A stretch of 64,000 nt of DNA, from the NCBI RefSeq assembly GCF_030272615.1, contig NC_081406.1, forward strand, positions 169,847,861 through 169,911,860, read 5' to 3'. Source of the DNA: Cryptomeria japonica. Taxonomy: Eukaryota; Streptophyta; Pinopsida; Cupressales; Cupressaceae. Of this stretch, positions 46,195 to 59,087 are shown one piece after another (the first letter of the stretch is position 1; each line of letters opens with the position of its first letter). A program made the position numbers and the translations under genes. A model generated the notes under the pieces. It worked only from the letters and a program-made list of their open reading frames with translations, was not told where the DNA came from and did no database searches.

Positions 46195-48090
46195 AATCTA
46201 AACAAGGGAGATTTGATCTAATCCTAGGGGGGTTTTATGTAAGAGCCTTAGATTAAACCCACTTTTGTGAAGCATCTTATGCACTCTTCTCTAATCCTAT
46301 CTATAATTTCTCTCATTTGTATTTTGGGGATGTGGATATCTTGTTATGATGTGACTTTGTTTTTAGAGTTTTTGAGTTGTGCATGTGTGTCTTGCTTTTG
46401 AGTGCCTGACATGTGATCTACTTTAGTGTGTTCTGGGTGTTTTATGGCATACAATGTGTTTGGACTATCAGCTATTCGATGATTATCTTGGTGTGTGTGT
46501 GTGTATTCTTGTGCTTAGTGCATGTGAGAACTTAAAGTATTCTCAAATAATGATACTCACGAGATTAAGGAGATGTGTATTTTACCTAATTTTGATGTTA
46601 AATTTATAATGCGGGTATATTGGCTAAATAAGGATTAATTGTGATTTCGACTTGGAGATGCATGTTGAGATAGATTAATATTGTGATTTTAAATTATTGT
46701 ATTTTGAGATATTAATATTAATGTTGAAATGTAATGTTAACTTGATTAGTTATTAAAATGTAACAAGCTATATTTTACGATTTCATCCTAGATATTAAAT
46801 GATTATCGTTGCAGTTGATTATACATGTTAGGTTTAGTGATTTATTATACTTATGATGATATGATAATATTATGATATATTGACTATGTTAATGATGTTG
46901 ACCCCAATTGGAGAATATTTAGATGTGCTTTAGCTATGATGTACATGCACAAGTACCCATGACATTTGTTGAATGATGCAAGTCCCAGTTATCGACTCAA
47001 ACTGGCTCCAAAAGTCTGAGTGTACCCTTCCCCAATGGTGGTTAATAGGAGATAGCAGACTAACCATTATGTCACCTAGCCTTACCCTTCATACCTTAGT
47101 GAGGACAATTTCCTTGGGTTAATGTGTAAAGGCTTTGGTCGCCACAATGGTAATGAATGGATTAACCTATTATCCCCTTGTGATTGACCAATAAATGTTG
47201 TTTGTGCATAGTTTCTTATTTGTAATTTAGCATCAAATTTAAATTTGAAATTGTGTTGTAATGGTTTTATTATAATTTAATAGTTAAATGAATTAAAAGA
47301 GCGGCTTATAAGTATTCATTGTGTCGAGGTAATTGAATAATGAGCATAATGGAGTCAACTGAGAGATTGAAAACAAGAGATATTAATTATTATTTTAATG
47401 TATTTTTAAAAAGTGATTAGTGATGGATTTTTATAATGTGGAAATAAAGTCATTTTCTACACTTCGTCTATTTTTGCATTTTGCTCTCTAAAAAACCCTC
47501 CTATGTTGCAAATTTGAATTGTTGATAGGGAAGAAATGTTGAGAGGAATTTTGTAAGTAGGAGCTCTTTGGATTCATATCAGTGGATTCTTCTTGCTTCT
47601 AAAAGGATTCAATCTTTCATTTGGCATGTTTCAAGTTATTCATGTTTTGGAGTTTTTGTGCAAAATTGAGGTAGGCCCTAGATTTCTCCTTAGTTTTTCA
47701 ATCTTTTTTAATCTGATTGCTTGCATTGGATTATTATTGTGATTTGAGGCATTATTTTAGTTCAAAGAAAACCATTTCATTTATCTAAACAAAATATTTG
47801 AGTGGTTTTCATAAAATGTGCTTTAAGTAAAGTTATAATGTCAACATTTGGATTGGTTAACTAAAATGGAAAATTGAGGATGAAATTGCAATATTGGGTG
47901 ATTAGAAACCAAAAGGATATCCTTAGATTTTTAAGATGTTCATTCTAAGTTTTGAGTGTTATTGAAGATCCTTTATTGGTGAACTTGCACTATTCTCTGG
48001 TTATTGGGATTTTTATGATATGTAGTAAAAGTGGAATTTGATGTTTTAAATGTGATATTATAATGTGTGATTGTAATGTGGTGAAAAAGG
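46195..48090. other. Intergenic, no gene seen
   Basis: AT-rich with one less AT-rich island at about 46970-47170 (GTCCCAGTTATCGACTCAAA onwards) that could be an LTR relic. No long ORF. Confidence 0.4.
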
Positions 48091-48595
48091 TGTTCACAAG
48101 TTTGTGCATGCAAACTAGGAACTAGACCTATTTCACAAAAGCATTACTTTAAGGAGGGGTGAAATCAATTGATTCAACCTCAATTGTCTAAAAAGGATTG
48201 AATGTTGATTGGATTCCACTAATTTTTGTTTCATTTGAAATGGATATTGTAAAGATGTAAAGTGAATGCTAGATCTAGGGCTAAAGATGGAAAATTGACA
48301 TAAATTAACATGAACCAATAATTTCAGATTTGACATCCAAACATAAACATAGATTTGGAATGGGAAACTTAGTAGAATCTGTGTCTAAAATCTAAGCCTA
48401 AAAATGTAGGACAAGAATGCTTCAGGAGACCCTGTCCTCAGAATGTCGGATGCAAACAAAACAAACTTTTTTGGAAACAAAATGATGCTCAGAATGTACC
48501 CCAAATTTTTTGTCAAAAATTTGTTAGACATAGATGTGTGGGGTGACCCTATCCTCTTATTTTCATGCTTGTAAAAGTTGGATCTGGTGGTCAAT
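48091..48595. repeat. Direct repeat, copy 1 (about 500 bp)
   Basis: Starts TGTTCACAAG and matches 51714-about 52195 along its length (shared GCATGCAAACTAGGAACTAG and AATTTGTTAGACATAGATGTG). It could be a diverged LTR pair of a non-coding element. The right borders are blurred, with no clear CA end. Confidence 0.7.
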
Positions 48596-49789
48596 ATCTA
48601 CTCTATCTAGTTCTATAACTATAGCTTCATAACCTATAACTTACACCTACAAAAGAGAGAAAGATGTTGGGAATAGGGGTTTGCAAAGGTCAAACCTCGG
48701 GTTTGGAACTAATCCTTGAAATTTAATTGAAATAATGAAGTAACATGTTGAATAATATTCCTCGGATCTATTATAGATGATTTAAGGTTGATGATGCAAT
48801 GCTCTTTGAATGTAATCACAAGCGTTGATGCAATAACATGACTTGACATGGATAGACATAAATGACCTAATCATAAACACATGCTTGCATGATGATAGAT
48901 GTAATTTGATGCTCCATGGTGTCAAGATCTTAAGGAATTCTTGAAGGATATGGTGGGATGAAATGTTGCCTTGATACTCTATGAATGCTTGATGTGAATG
49001 TAGGAGGTTGATTCTTCAAAGTAGATGTGATATGATGCCAAAATGAATTAGAAGAATGCTCTTATAAGGTTATCAAGATATTTCCCCTGATTAGGCTGAC
49101 CTCCAACAGTCAAATTGAAACATTATGATATGAAACAAACTAGCGAGAAGTGAGCACCGACATGTTCAAATTTGGGCCTAGTTTTAGGGGACAAGGGCAC
49201 TCTAGGCATCATTGTCCACCCAAAACAAGGTAAATTGGTCAAGGATAAGGTGCACATAGCCCAAGATAGAGGCTCAAACCACCATGTGGGTAGATGACAT
49301 TAGTTTTGAGGTAAAAGATCAAAAATAGGCTTGGAAAAGAGCTAAAATGGGTCACACTAAGGCAAGGGCACAAAAAGTAGTGTAAATTGTACAAAGTTAC
49401 AATTTACGATGACACATTTATCCCCCACTTTACAGGGAGTATGAGCCTACACCCATACTCACTATAAACTATAAGAAAGAGAGAGATAGGAGAGAGACTA
49501 CAAAGAGATAAGGCATCACTGAATTTGAGGGAACAAGCCCCCAAGCTTGGGATATTAACTCACACACTCTCATACAAGTACACACAAAATAAGATAAAAA
49601 TAAACAAAAGACAAAAAAAGACAAAAGACACACAATAGGGTTTAGTACTATAAACAAAGGCTCCAAATCAACTAGTTGAAGAGACCTCGATAATCAAAAT
49701 GTCTCAACTACTAATATCATTCTTGGAATTTTATTGCAAGAGCATGCATCTAGTGATGAACCATAATCCAATGTCTAGCAAAGTATGTT

Positions 49790-50040
49790 ATGTTATGGGT
49801 TCATGGGAAGGAGAAAGGAAACATATATCTTGCAAGCTAGAAAGTTGTGTTATATTAGGTGATCTATGGGCAAGAGAGAGAGAGCGGGGGGACATGGATT
49901 CCATGGGCTAGAAAGTTGTGTTATGCTAGGTGATCTACGGAGCACAAATTCTCATGGAACAAGTTGTGTCATGTTATGTGATCCATGTGGAAAGAGAAAG
50001 GAAGAGTCTAAATAGTCTAGAAAGTTGTGTTATGCTAGTT
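49790..50040. repeat. Irregular tandem repeat, AAAGTTGTGTTATGCTAG core
   Basis: Four copies of an AAGTTGTGTTATGCTAGGTG-type unit, with GATCTATGG-like extensions in three, at uneven spacing, plus a short GA run near 49875. Confidence 0.7.
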
Positions 50041-50149
50041 CCACTCATCTTCCAAAAGGGGTTCCAAGAAAAGTTTTCTTATTGAAAGGTGATTGATTAG
50101 TGCAACTTGAAAGAAAATATTTTTCCAACTAAAGCTTTCTTATCAATGC

Positions 50150-50515
50150 AACAACTGCAAAGGTATTACTGGGATACCACAACTAGGATAACCAAAAAAC
50201 GCATAGTATGTAAGGAAATCCACAAAAATGAAACAAGGATAGCCAAGCAAAGCATTGTATGCAAGGAAATCTGCAACAAGGATAACCAAACAAAGCATAC
50301 TATGTAACTTGGAAATCCTGTAAAACTGAACAAGGATAACCAAGCAAAGCAGTATATGCAAGGAAATTTTCAACATTCATTGGAAAAGGATAACCAAGAA
50401 AATTATTGTATGAAATGAAATCTACAAGGATAACCAAACAAAGCATAGTATGTAAGGAAATTCTGCAAATTCGAACAAAAAAAAACAAGAAAAGCATTAT
50501 ATAAAAGGAAATTTG
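50150..50515. repeat. Minisatellite, AAGGATAACCAAGCAAAGCA unit
   Basis: About seven copies (starting near 50186, 50236, 50279, 50332, 50388, 50429 and 50480) of a unit containing AAGGATAACCAA, then GCATAGTATGTAAGGAAAT, with a period drifting from 41 to 56 bases. Confidence 0.8.
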
Positions 50516-50570
50516 CAACATAAATTGAACATAAGCAACAAGGATTCTACATATATGCCCTCCACCCTCC

Positions 50571-50610
50571 CCTTAAGATGTCAACAAAACCTTATGCTGA
50601 CATCTTAAGG
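50571..50610. other. Perfect 13-bp inverted repeat with a 14-base loop
   Basis: CCTTAAGATGTCA (50571-50583) is exactly complementary to TGACATCTTAAGG (50598-50610). No T run follows, so it is not a standard Pol III or bacterial-type terminator. Confidence 0.85.
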
Positions 50611-51713
50611 TAGAAATTAAAGACAAGGATAAACACCTTCACAACCACAGAGATATCCTTTAAGCAACAATGTACATAACTCCAAGCTAAAGATGCATAA
50701 CTATTTTGAAGCTAGGAATAGATAGTTGTAAGAAAATATCTTGCAACAAGTGTAAAAGGATTATTTTGTGGGATGAATAACAAGAGGAAGATATCTTTAC
50801 TTAAATATTTATACCCCAAAGATAGAGATCTTTAATAAAGATGACATCTTTGAAAAGGGAAGGAAACTAAGAATAGACATCTTCCCCATTGTTAAGAAAA
50901 GTGGAATCTTAATGAAGGATTACACACAATCACTAAGAAGAGATTAATAATAAAAGATGTAATATTTCAAGCAAGGAATAATTTCAAACCAAGGGACACA
51001 TATGTACATGCATGGAGGATAATGCTATGCATGAATGGACATTGAGTTATGAAAGATGTAACTCAACAAAGGAAAATAAAATCCTTGAAATGAGAGAAAA
51101 TTGAAACATTATTCTTTTCCCCAAGCATGGAGACAAGAATAAGAAAGACTATTATGTGTACCACCATAAATGACAAAGAGCCCCCAAAAGGTAAGCTAGC
51201 AAAGTCACATCATTAGGAGCAACATAATAGGTGAAGGGAATGATAATGCACTACTTTCAAATTTGGATCAAGAAAAATCATGAGATCTGGTGTGATATGG
51301 ATGTGATCTCTATCACATAAATCTTGGTCAAATGCTTTAAAAGCTTTACAATCTCCAATAGAATGAGAATATAGCTTCGATGAAAAAGACAATACATACT
51401 ACCATCTTTGTTCTTATAATTCTTGATATATCTTACAAAAGGAAAGGTAATATTCTATCATATTTGAGTCTCCAAAAGATTCTCTTAGCCAACTTCTCTT
51501 GATTGTCAATATGGATAGGTCTTGTTCCTTGAGGCATAGAAGGACAAGGCTTTGGTAAAAGAATTGATAAAGCAGAAGGTGGATGTTCATTATGGGCTTC
51601 TTTGTAGTTTGTTGTGTAAGGACATGTTAAATGGAAAAAGGGATGAATGGATGAGGAAGGGATATCCTTTGTAGGAAGATTCTCATTTCTATCACCACAA
51701 TTCATGAAATACG

Positions 51714-52195
51714 TGTTCACAAGGTTATGCATGCAAACTAGGAACTAGACCTATTTCACAAAAGAATTAAATTAAGAAGGGATGAAATCAATAGATTCAA
51801 CCTCAATTCTGTGAAAAGGGTTGAATGATTATTGGATTCCACTCCTTTTTATTTGAGTTGAAATATATACTACAAAGATATAAAGTGAATGCTAGATCTA
51901 GGGCTAAAAATTAACATGAACCAACAGTTTCATATTTGATATGCAAACATAAGCATGGATCTAGAATGAGGAAATTGAGTAGAACTTGTGTCTAAAATTT
52001 GATCCTAAAAATGCAAGACAGTGATGCTTTAGGCAACCTTGTCCTCAAAATGTTGGATGTAGAAAAAGGTTTCTGGAACTAAAATGATGCTCAAAATCTA
52101 CCCTAGAAGTTTCGTCGAAAATTTGTTAGACATAGATGTGTAGGGCGATCCTGTCCTCCACTTTTTGCACCTACAAAATCTAGATTTGATATCTT
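51714..52195. repeat. Direct repeat, copy 2 (about 480 bp)
   Basis: Second copy of 48091-48595, same orientation, 3.6 kb apart, noticeably diverged. Confidence 0.7.
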
Positions 52196-55100
52196 CTATT
52201 TAATTAATGAGACCTCTTCACAGGCAAGATAAAGTGTTGGCTAGCTAATCTTCCTCTAATCAACAGTAGGTAGTAAGATCTTTATCATTCACTGCCTATG
52301 ATTTCACCTAAGCCTCAAATGTTTCATCTAATCACTCTTCTTATAACATTGATGGGAAAATAGTTTTATTGGCTTATTCACATATAACAACCATTTCATT
52401 TTTGCATATTATTTAACAATAGCAACTCCAATCTACCTAGGAATGAAAGATACTTGGGAATATAGGCATATAATTTTTTGGGTAGCAAACCAATGATGAT
52501 ATGCAAATTTGAGCTTAGTCTTTGACTTCTAACATGAGCTAGAAGGTGGATTTATTTCAAAGTTTAATTCATCCCAATTTATCCAGTATCTCTTCTCCAC
52601 CCATTCTAAAAACTTTTTGAAGTCTGACAAGGTATGAAAAGAGATATAGAAGCGGGGCAACTTGTTGTAATGGGGCATCCATTTTAACAAGAATAAAGGA
52701 ATATTGTAATTCTCATTGCCTTAACTAGTATGTTGTTATAAATTTTTTTCATAAATAAGGAAATGTTGCAAGAGGGTCAACTAGGGAAATCTGAGCGTTA
52801 TAGCTTCTAAATTCTAGCAACAATCTAATGTTTAAAGTTTGAAGTAAGAAATGAAGGCATATACATGAATTTAATACTACAAACAACAAAATATTCAAGA
52901 AAAAATACAATCACATTTGTAGTATGGCATCCCACTACTTTTAACACCCAAGATGGAAGCCAAACTTCTCCATTCTACTTCTTTCACACCCTCCTCTACC
53001 GAGACAAGCAAAAAGAATTGTCTTTTCTTAAGGGCATGGGAAGCGGTTTTTATGACAAAATGGTGCGTCATTTTCCTCGTAACCTACATTTTTTTCTTGT
53101 TTGAAAGAAAGGGGCACCATACCTTATTAATGGCATGGGTGCCTCTTCCCTATGCCTACACCACTTGCCATTACTTATGGTTGTCTCCTACCATGGGGTG
53201 AGATGGTTATGTTGTAATGGGGGGTGAATTTCTCATTTTCTTGCAAGTCACAACTTCCTACATATGTTTTTCACATTTTATTTTCCTTTGGTATGTTTTT
53301 CTTTGTTTTCCTTTTATTCAATTGCATAAGTAAATAATTGTATTTCCTTGACACTATTATTCCAAGTGCTTCGATGGTGTAGGTAAATAATTCTATTTAT
53401 TTGACACTATTATTCCAAGTGCCCTCCCTAGCAATATGTATATAGTTAAAGTATATGATTTATTATTTATTTATTTATTATATTTATTTTATTGTTGCCT
53501 ATCAAGCATATATTTATATATTTATTATATTTGTTAGCTTCATTTAATTATAAGCATATTTGATACTCACATTGATAGGGGCCAAGTTATTTCCAAAGTC
53601 TCCTACATAATCAAAAATAAATAAATCATCACAAATAAATAGATAACTAGAGTTCTAGGGTAAGACAACTTTAAGTGGACAAAACATACTGATTAAAACG
53701 ACATTACTGACAGTCTGTCTCTCATCATGGGATGATAGAATCCACTTAACTTTGCTCCTCGAGGACTTGCAACCAACTGTCATTCTCACACAACTCCACA
53801 AATTTGTCAATTCAAGTTAGTCATAAAATATAATCAATGCATTAAATTAACAAAATCATGATAATATTTATAACATTCATTAATAATGGCATTAAAAGTT
53901 CATTACCCACACATATGGGCCCATTTAACGGTTTAATCATAAAATCTATCCATAGTCAAATTACCACAAGGCTACGAGCAAGGCAAGAAAATTAATAAGG
54001 TCTCCGATATATACCACGATTGAATACAATTTGATAAAGGCGATTAAGCATTCAAATCACTCATAAATACAATATACAAAAACATACTAAATTTATATAT
54101 AAAAAGTAAAAAAATCATCCCTAAAAAATAAAAAATAAATAATAAATCCTCCACAAGAATTGATAGATGCCATAAAATTTTAAAATACCATATATTAAGG
54201 CCAAAACATGGTCATGACACCACATACAAGAGAGAAAATTAAGCATATTTGTCGCACTAATAGAAGATTAATCAAGCTATGAGTGCGTTGTACTTTTGAC
54301 TGGATGCATTTGTATCTTATGATGGGCCTACTGGTAAACAAAGGCCTTCTGTGGTTAAGGTACTAAATTGTTTACGTGGGGTCAAGACAATTCCAATTTT
54401 CTGCGTGTTAGATGACATCTACCTTTATATTTTAAATTCTTACAGATTGGATGTATGCATTTTCCAGGAATCGGATGTAAACAACGGGCGGATGTACTGA
54501 CAAATTTGAAAGAGATCTTTGTTGCATTCTCTGTAAAGTATTGAGTTTCATAATAGTAGATACTTCAATTTTCAAATCTTTATTTTCAGATGACAGCGAC
54601 ATCGACATACTCTGACTACAACACGGACTTGGATTATTCCATTTCACGGAGCTTGAATTTTACCATCAATAATTTATGCTAATTTAACTGCAAAATGCGC
54701 TGTAATGATTTCAACATTCTTCATCGCCGTTTTTCCGTATATTGAATTAAGATTCCGAGGAATCTTTACGACGACAGAACATTTTACTAAATAATTTTAA
54801 TCAGCTGGTGACCCGATAGCCTTTAAATCTTCCAGTTTATTGCCATCATTTGACTTCCCTGAATTGTGACGCAGTAAAAGGTATAACTTGCAAAATTTTG
54901 TCGCCACTGTAAAATATTAAGAATTTAGACAATTGTCATAAATCTACTGGTCAAATTATGGATTGTCTTCACCATGGAAGTTTCCAAGCATAAAGTGTGA
55001 ATGGTGAATCTTGTTTTTGGAAAAACGGTTTCAGAAACTTCTATAATTGATTTGAACTTTTCAAAATAATCGTTTTACAATAGATAATGCTGAATTGTAT

Positions 55101-56111
55101 GAAGTTATTATCAATTTATAATATAATGTTATGTGATTGTTTGAGCTGATTAATAAACAAGTCAAGCGAAAAATGAGACAGAGACTTTTCTTCGAACATT
55201 CTTATTGCATGCTTTCACAACCGGAATCTTTGCCCTTAACAAATGGTTTAGAGAAAGTCAGATCAGGATTATAAGGAAATAATATTTGAAAAAAAAAGTC
55301 ATTAGAACTAATTATAAATATTTTAAGAAATATTTATATTATCATATTAAATGATACCATTAAATATTGTCAACAATATAAATAAAATAATATTACATTG
55401 AAGTTGAATATAGATGTCAGTACCATTAGACAAAATCTGAGATTCAAGATTACACTAAATGGCATTGCTAATAAATTATTTATTATATTATTTCACTAAA
55501 AAATATTAGAATCACCCATTGTTGATTGTAGGTTTAATGGTCTTGAATCACATCAGGCAATAACAATTCAGGCCATCAAATCTGTTATCCTTAAATGATT
55601 CAGCACTTCTCCTCCAACTGGAAACATAAAATCATAAAATAAAAAGGGATTGGCATAAACTAGAAAAAGATACCACCTGCTATCTCGGAGCTTTGAAATT
55701 ATTTGATCCAATATATTTCAAGAAATGCTACTATAGAATTTATAAGAATCAAATAAAACAAATGCATATGCAACATTTCAAATTTCCAGACTATGGTAGC
55801 ATGATGCAGCTAGCTGAGAATGCATACTAAGAACTTTGAAATTCCCAAAATTATGGATATGACAATATATACTTGAATTTTTTTCGAATATGCGGATGAT
55901 CTAATATTTTTTAGGTCATGGATAACGAAAATTCCCATTCCACGTGTGGAACACCACTGTATATTTCTTCCATTTACCTTGTATCTTTCAAATTTTATAT
56001 TCCTGGGTAACGGACGAGTTGATTGCACACAAGCATTCAAACTGCCCCTGGCACTGCAGTTAACTGTCATATACGTTAAATATAAATCAGAAAGCTACAT
56101 AAAACCTTTGA
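52196..56111. other. Intergenic, no gene seen
   Basis: AT-rich with TATTTATT simple runs near 53460-53525. Short frames at 52865-53201 (plus), 54432-54647 (minus) and 55810-56070 (minus) show no domain I know. Confidence 0.45.
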
Positions 56112-56530
56112 TGTAGCTCATGCACTGCTCTGTTCTACCTCCCCTTTTTGTAATAACAATATCCAACTCAAGACATCCAACAACATTCGCACACAATAGA
56201 TTACCGCACGCATACATTTCACAGTTCTCACATTTGGTAAAACAGAGCATGCATGTGGCAAATAAAACATTACAACTTTTTTTCTCTTATTAAATCAAAA
56301 AAATATACATTGCCCAGGAAAAACTGTTTATGGCATTTATCCTCTCCTTCTACCAATCTTATTCTTCTTCTAATATATGCCTATCTTCCTAATCCCTTGT
56401 TTTCCTTCTAACTACCTAGAAATGAATTTGTAACTTTAGTTTGTACTTTGTGGGAGGTCAACATTCCCCAAAATTTCAGAACGGATTTCTAATTTTGGGC
56501 ATGTCACGTGCCCCTAAAATCCAGCAGTGG
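56112..56530 (-). repeat. Element F 3' LTR (approximate end)
   Basis: Aligns to 58690-59085 through shared blocks such as CATACATTTCACAGTTCTCACATTTGG-like and GCCCCTAAAA...CAGC stretches, with many substitutions and indels. Confidence 0.62.
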
Positions 56531-57149
56531 TCAGCCTGTATCCCACAAAAGCTTGCACCATTTCCCCTGGGTCAAATAAAATCTGAACCAACTGCTTCGG
56601 AGTCTTTATCATCAATTATCTTAATATAAGATATAACCGTGATTTCTCTATTAGATCTTCTCATATTCATTAATTGATACACAAGATTAAACTCGTTAGA
56701 AAACTCAATGCTAATGGCATTGTCATTTCCCTTTTTCCAGCAGTATTACTATTCTGAAAAATGGGTGTTCAAGTAACCCTTTCCTTTACTCATGGAAGGT
56801 CTCAACATCAAACTTACAATCAACAATAAGTTCTTATAATGTTATAATTTTGTAAAATCAAAGTTATCTTCATGATATCGCTGATTCTTTTTGCAGTTTC
56901 TGCCACAACCTCATTGCCCTTGCTATTGAAACCCTCTTCATCTGCGCTTTCACATCATTTCTTGCAACTGATTGTTTCTCCAATCAACAAATTCTACTAT
57001 CATATATTTCTCTCTTCGATATGAAGGGAGATAATTATTCTTCTGACTATCATTCAAGGACTCTTTGCAGTCCAATGAAAATAATGACAGCATGGCACTT
57101 CCTGACCTTTCTCATCCTTCAATGGCTTCAACACACACCTTTTGGTGTC

Positions 57150-57290
57150 TTAATGCACATCGTAGCTGTTTTCTTTACCATCATGGATGGCCCCTCTATC
57201 AGCTCTCAGTGGTCCTCCCAATAGAAGATAACAAACATCCATTGGCATCACATCACATGACACCTCACCTTCATATGGACCAATATTAAA
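57150..57290 (-). pseudogene. Element F protease relic
   Basis: The minus strand reads EVSCDVMPMDVCYLLLGGPL, then IHDGKENSY. This is the conserved end of the Gypsy protease region (CDVxPMDxxxLLLGxP, then HDGxxNxY), directly comparable with the same motif in element E at about 38230-38330. The catalytic Asp region upstream is not recognisable. Confidence 0.72.
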
Positions 57291-57869
57291 TGCAACAAGG
57301 CATGGCATATCTACAAGCATGCTATGATATGTTTTGCCAGGAATTTCTATGAGGATCTGACTTTGGAATATAAGGACATATTGCATATTTCATTACTTAT
57401 CAAATTGGTGTACAAAGCTATAATCACCTTGCACGCCTTGTCTTTGCACAGTATTTCGCTTGTATTTTGTTTCAAATGCATTTCTTCTTCAATCAGCATA
57501 TGTGCACTCTTTGTTTCCTAATATCAAATTTCATTGGGCCACTAAGCTCGCTCCCATTTCAGATTCAATTTCTTCAAGTTGAGGTTCTTCTTGATTTTGA
57601 GCTCCTGTGTTTTTGGAACAATCTCAGGCTTTATGAGCTACCTTGCAGATGTAATCTTAATGGCCTCCAAAAGTTAATTATGAGCTGCCATCAACCTTAT
57701 CCTCTACTTCTGAACTCAAGCCTGCTTTTCCTCCATATCAGTAACCCTCTTCTTTACCTTCTCAACTTGCTCCATTGCTGCAATTTTGCTTCTCTTCATT
57801 CTATTCTTGTGGGTCTTCAACTTCAACTGCACTTGAAGAACCTTCCTTTGTACTTAACAGTGCGCTTTT

Positions 57870-58420
57870 GACAATTTGGCTGACCACTTGCCCCTTTCCC
57901 CACATTCATCTTTTCCACAGCTTTTAAAGAATAACGGTGTGCTTCCTCAACCAAATATAACTTCGCTTAAGTCAACTCATCTTAAAGAAGAAAATTCAGG
58001 CCATTATAATACTTGGCTGCTACCTTATCTTCATCAACCCACAAATCAGTCTCAATTTGAAGCCTCATATATTGGTCTGTATATTCTTGCACAAATAAAC
58101 CCTTTTATCTCATGAAACACAAAAACGATTTCTGCGGTTAATCTTAAGGCAAGAATTTTGCTTGCATGTGCTTCGGCATCCTAGGCTACAATCTAATCTT
58201 GTCTTTCCTTTGTCTTCTTCTACCACTTTGCAAAATATCCCACCAAAGGACGGCATCTCACTTGTTTTGCTACTACAACCTAGCTACAATTGCATTCTCT
58301 TCAATGTCCACCATTTTAATAAATCTTTGTGATTGCTATACCCAATCCAAGAAAAAGTCAGAGTTTAACTCTTCTCTAAAGTCTGACTATACCTTTACCT
58401 TGCTCCCTTGCTTTGAAACT
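57870..58420 (-). pseudogene. Element F gag relic
   Basis: Minus-strand fragments in shifting frames: DFREELNSDFFLDWV, then YTDQYMRLQIETDLWVDEDK, then KVAAKYYNGLNFLL and EEAHRYSLKAVEKM. These follow the Gypsy gag capsid order (W..L...F, then Y...F..L......DE......YLxGL, then A...E). Many stops and frame changes. Confidence 0.72.
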
Positions 58421-58670
58421 GTGTTAATTGGTTTCTCCATACACTCTACGAAACATATTTGATCTCTTATAATCCTGGCTTTAATAAGTCCCAGTCTTGC
58501 CACCAAATCTTTAGGAACATTCACCTTATTTCCTTCATTTTTTCTCCCTCTTCTAGCCTAATTAATTCGAATTTCCCTGCAACCAGTTTGGTTGCTCTGA
58601 TTCTAATTTTCTATTTCAATGAACAAGCTCAATACTTTTTTTTGTCTCTTTTAAATCTTATAATGTTCTG

Positions 58671-58685
58671 GTGCTCTGATGCCAA
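58671..58685 (-). other. Element F primer-binding site
   Basis: The minus strand reads TTGGCATCAGAGCAC, one substitution from TGGTATCAGAGC, four bases inside the LTR. Confidence 0.75.
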
Positions 58686-58689
58686 TTAG

Positions 58690-59085
58690 TGCAGCCCATA
58701 GACTCCCCTGTTCTGCTTACCTTTTTTTAACAATAACGATCTGTAGACCAAAGCATACAACATAATAGATTACTGCAGGCATATATTTAACAGTTTTCAC
58801 ATTTGGATAAATAGAATAGGGAACATTCACAAGAAACTAAAACACAAATCTCCCTTTCTCTTATTAAAATCACAAAAATATCTATTCCAAATATAATTTT
58901 GGCCAAGGAAAACAAATTCATGTCGAAATTCCCAAAATTCATTCCCTGAAATTTTCTCAAATAGTTTCTAACGGTTAGCATGCAGTGAGCCCTAAAACAG
59001 CTAGCAGTTCCGGGCCTGCGTTGTGTCCCACAAGATGTACTTTGCATCAAACTTTGACAAAGGGTAGTACTAGTTTTAGGCAAAG
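58690..59085 (-). repeat. Element F 5' LTR (approximate end)
   Basis: Second copy of 56112-56530. Ends somewhere before the GATACGG repeats. Confidence 0.62.
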
Positions 59086-59087
59086 TT

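Larger units (their letters stand above)
48596..51713. other. Region between the two direct repeats, no coding signal
   Basis: Contains two tandem arrays (49790-50040 and 50150-50515) and a perfect inverted repeat (50571-50610). On the minus strand a purine run (AAGGGGAGGGTGGAGGG) lies at about 50556-50573, which could be a relic polypurine tract. No gag or pol motif found; the minus-strand 99-codon frame 51433-51732 is unrecognised. Confidence 0.4.
56112..59085 (-). mobile_element. Element F: gag/protease-only Ty3/Gypsy relic
   Basis: Diverged direct repeats start TGTAGCTCATGCACTGCTCT (56112) and TGCAGCCCATAGACTCCCCT (58690) and run about 400 bp each. Beside the right one the minus strand reads TTGGCATCAGAGCACC, a primer site of tRNA-Met type, which sets the minus orientation. 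The 2-kb interior has gag and protease relics but no RT or integrase. The right end of each LTR is blurred, so both outer limits are approximate. Confidence 0.68.

Noticed and set aside
50150-50515. CRISPR-like array
   Set aside because: Repeat units are imperfect with drifting period and no unique spacers, in an eukaryotic context; it is a minisatellite.
55810-56070. 86-codon minus-strand ORF with mixed composition
   Set aside because: Looks less repetitive than its neighbours, but I recognise no family, and no splice partners are evident; kept only as a note.
57467-57871. 134-codon plus-strand ORF
   Set aside because: It is antisense to the gag end of element F, is Leu/Ser/Cys-rich with no domain, and overlaps the recognisable minus-strand gag relic.
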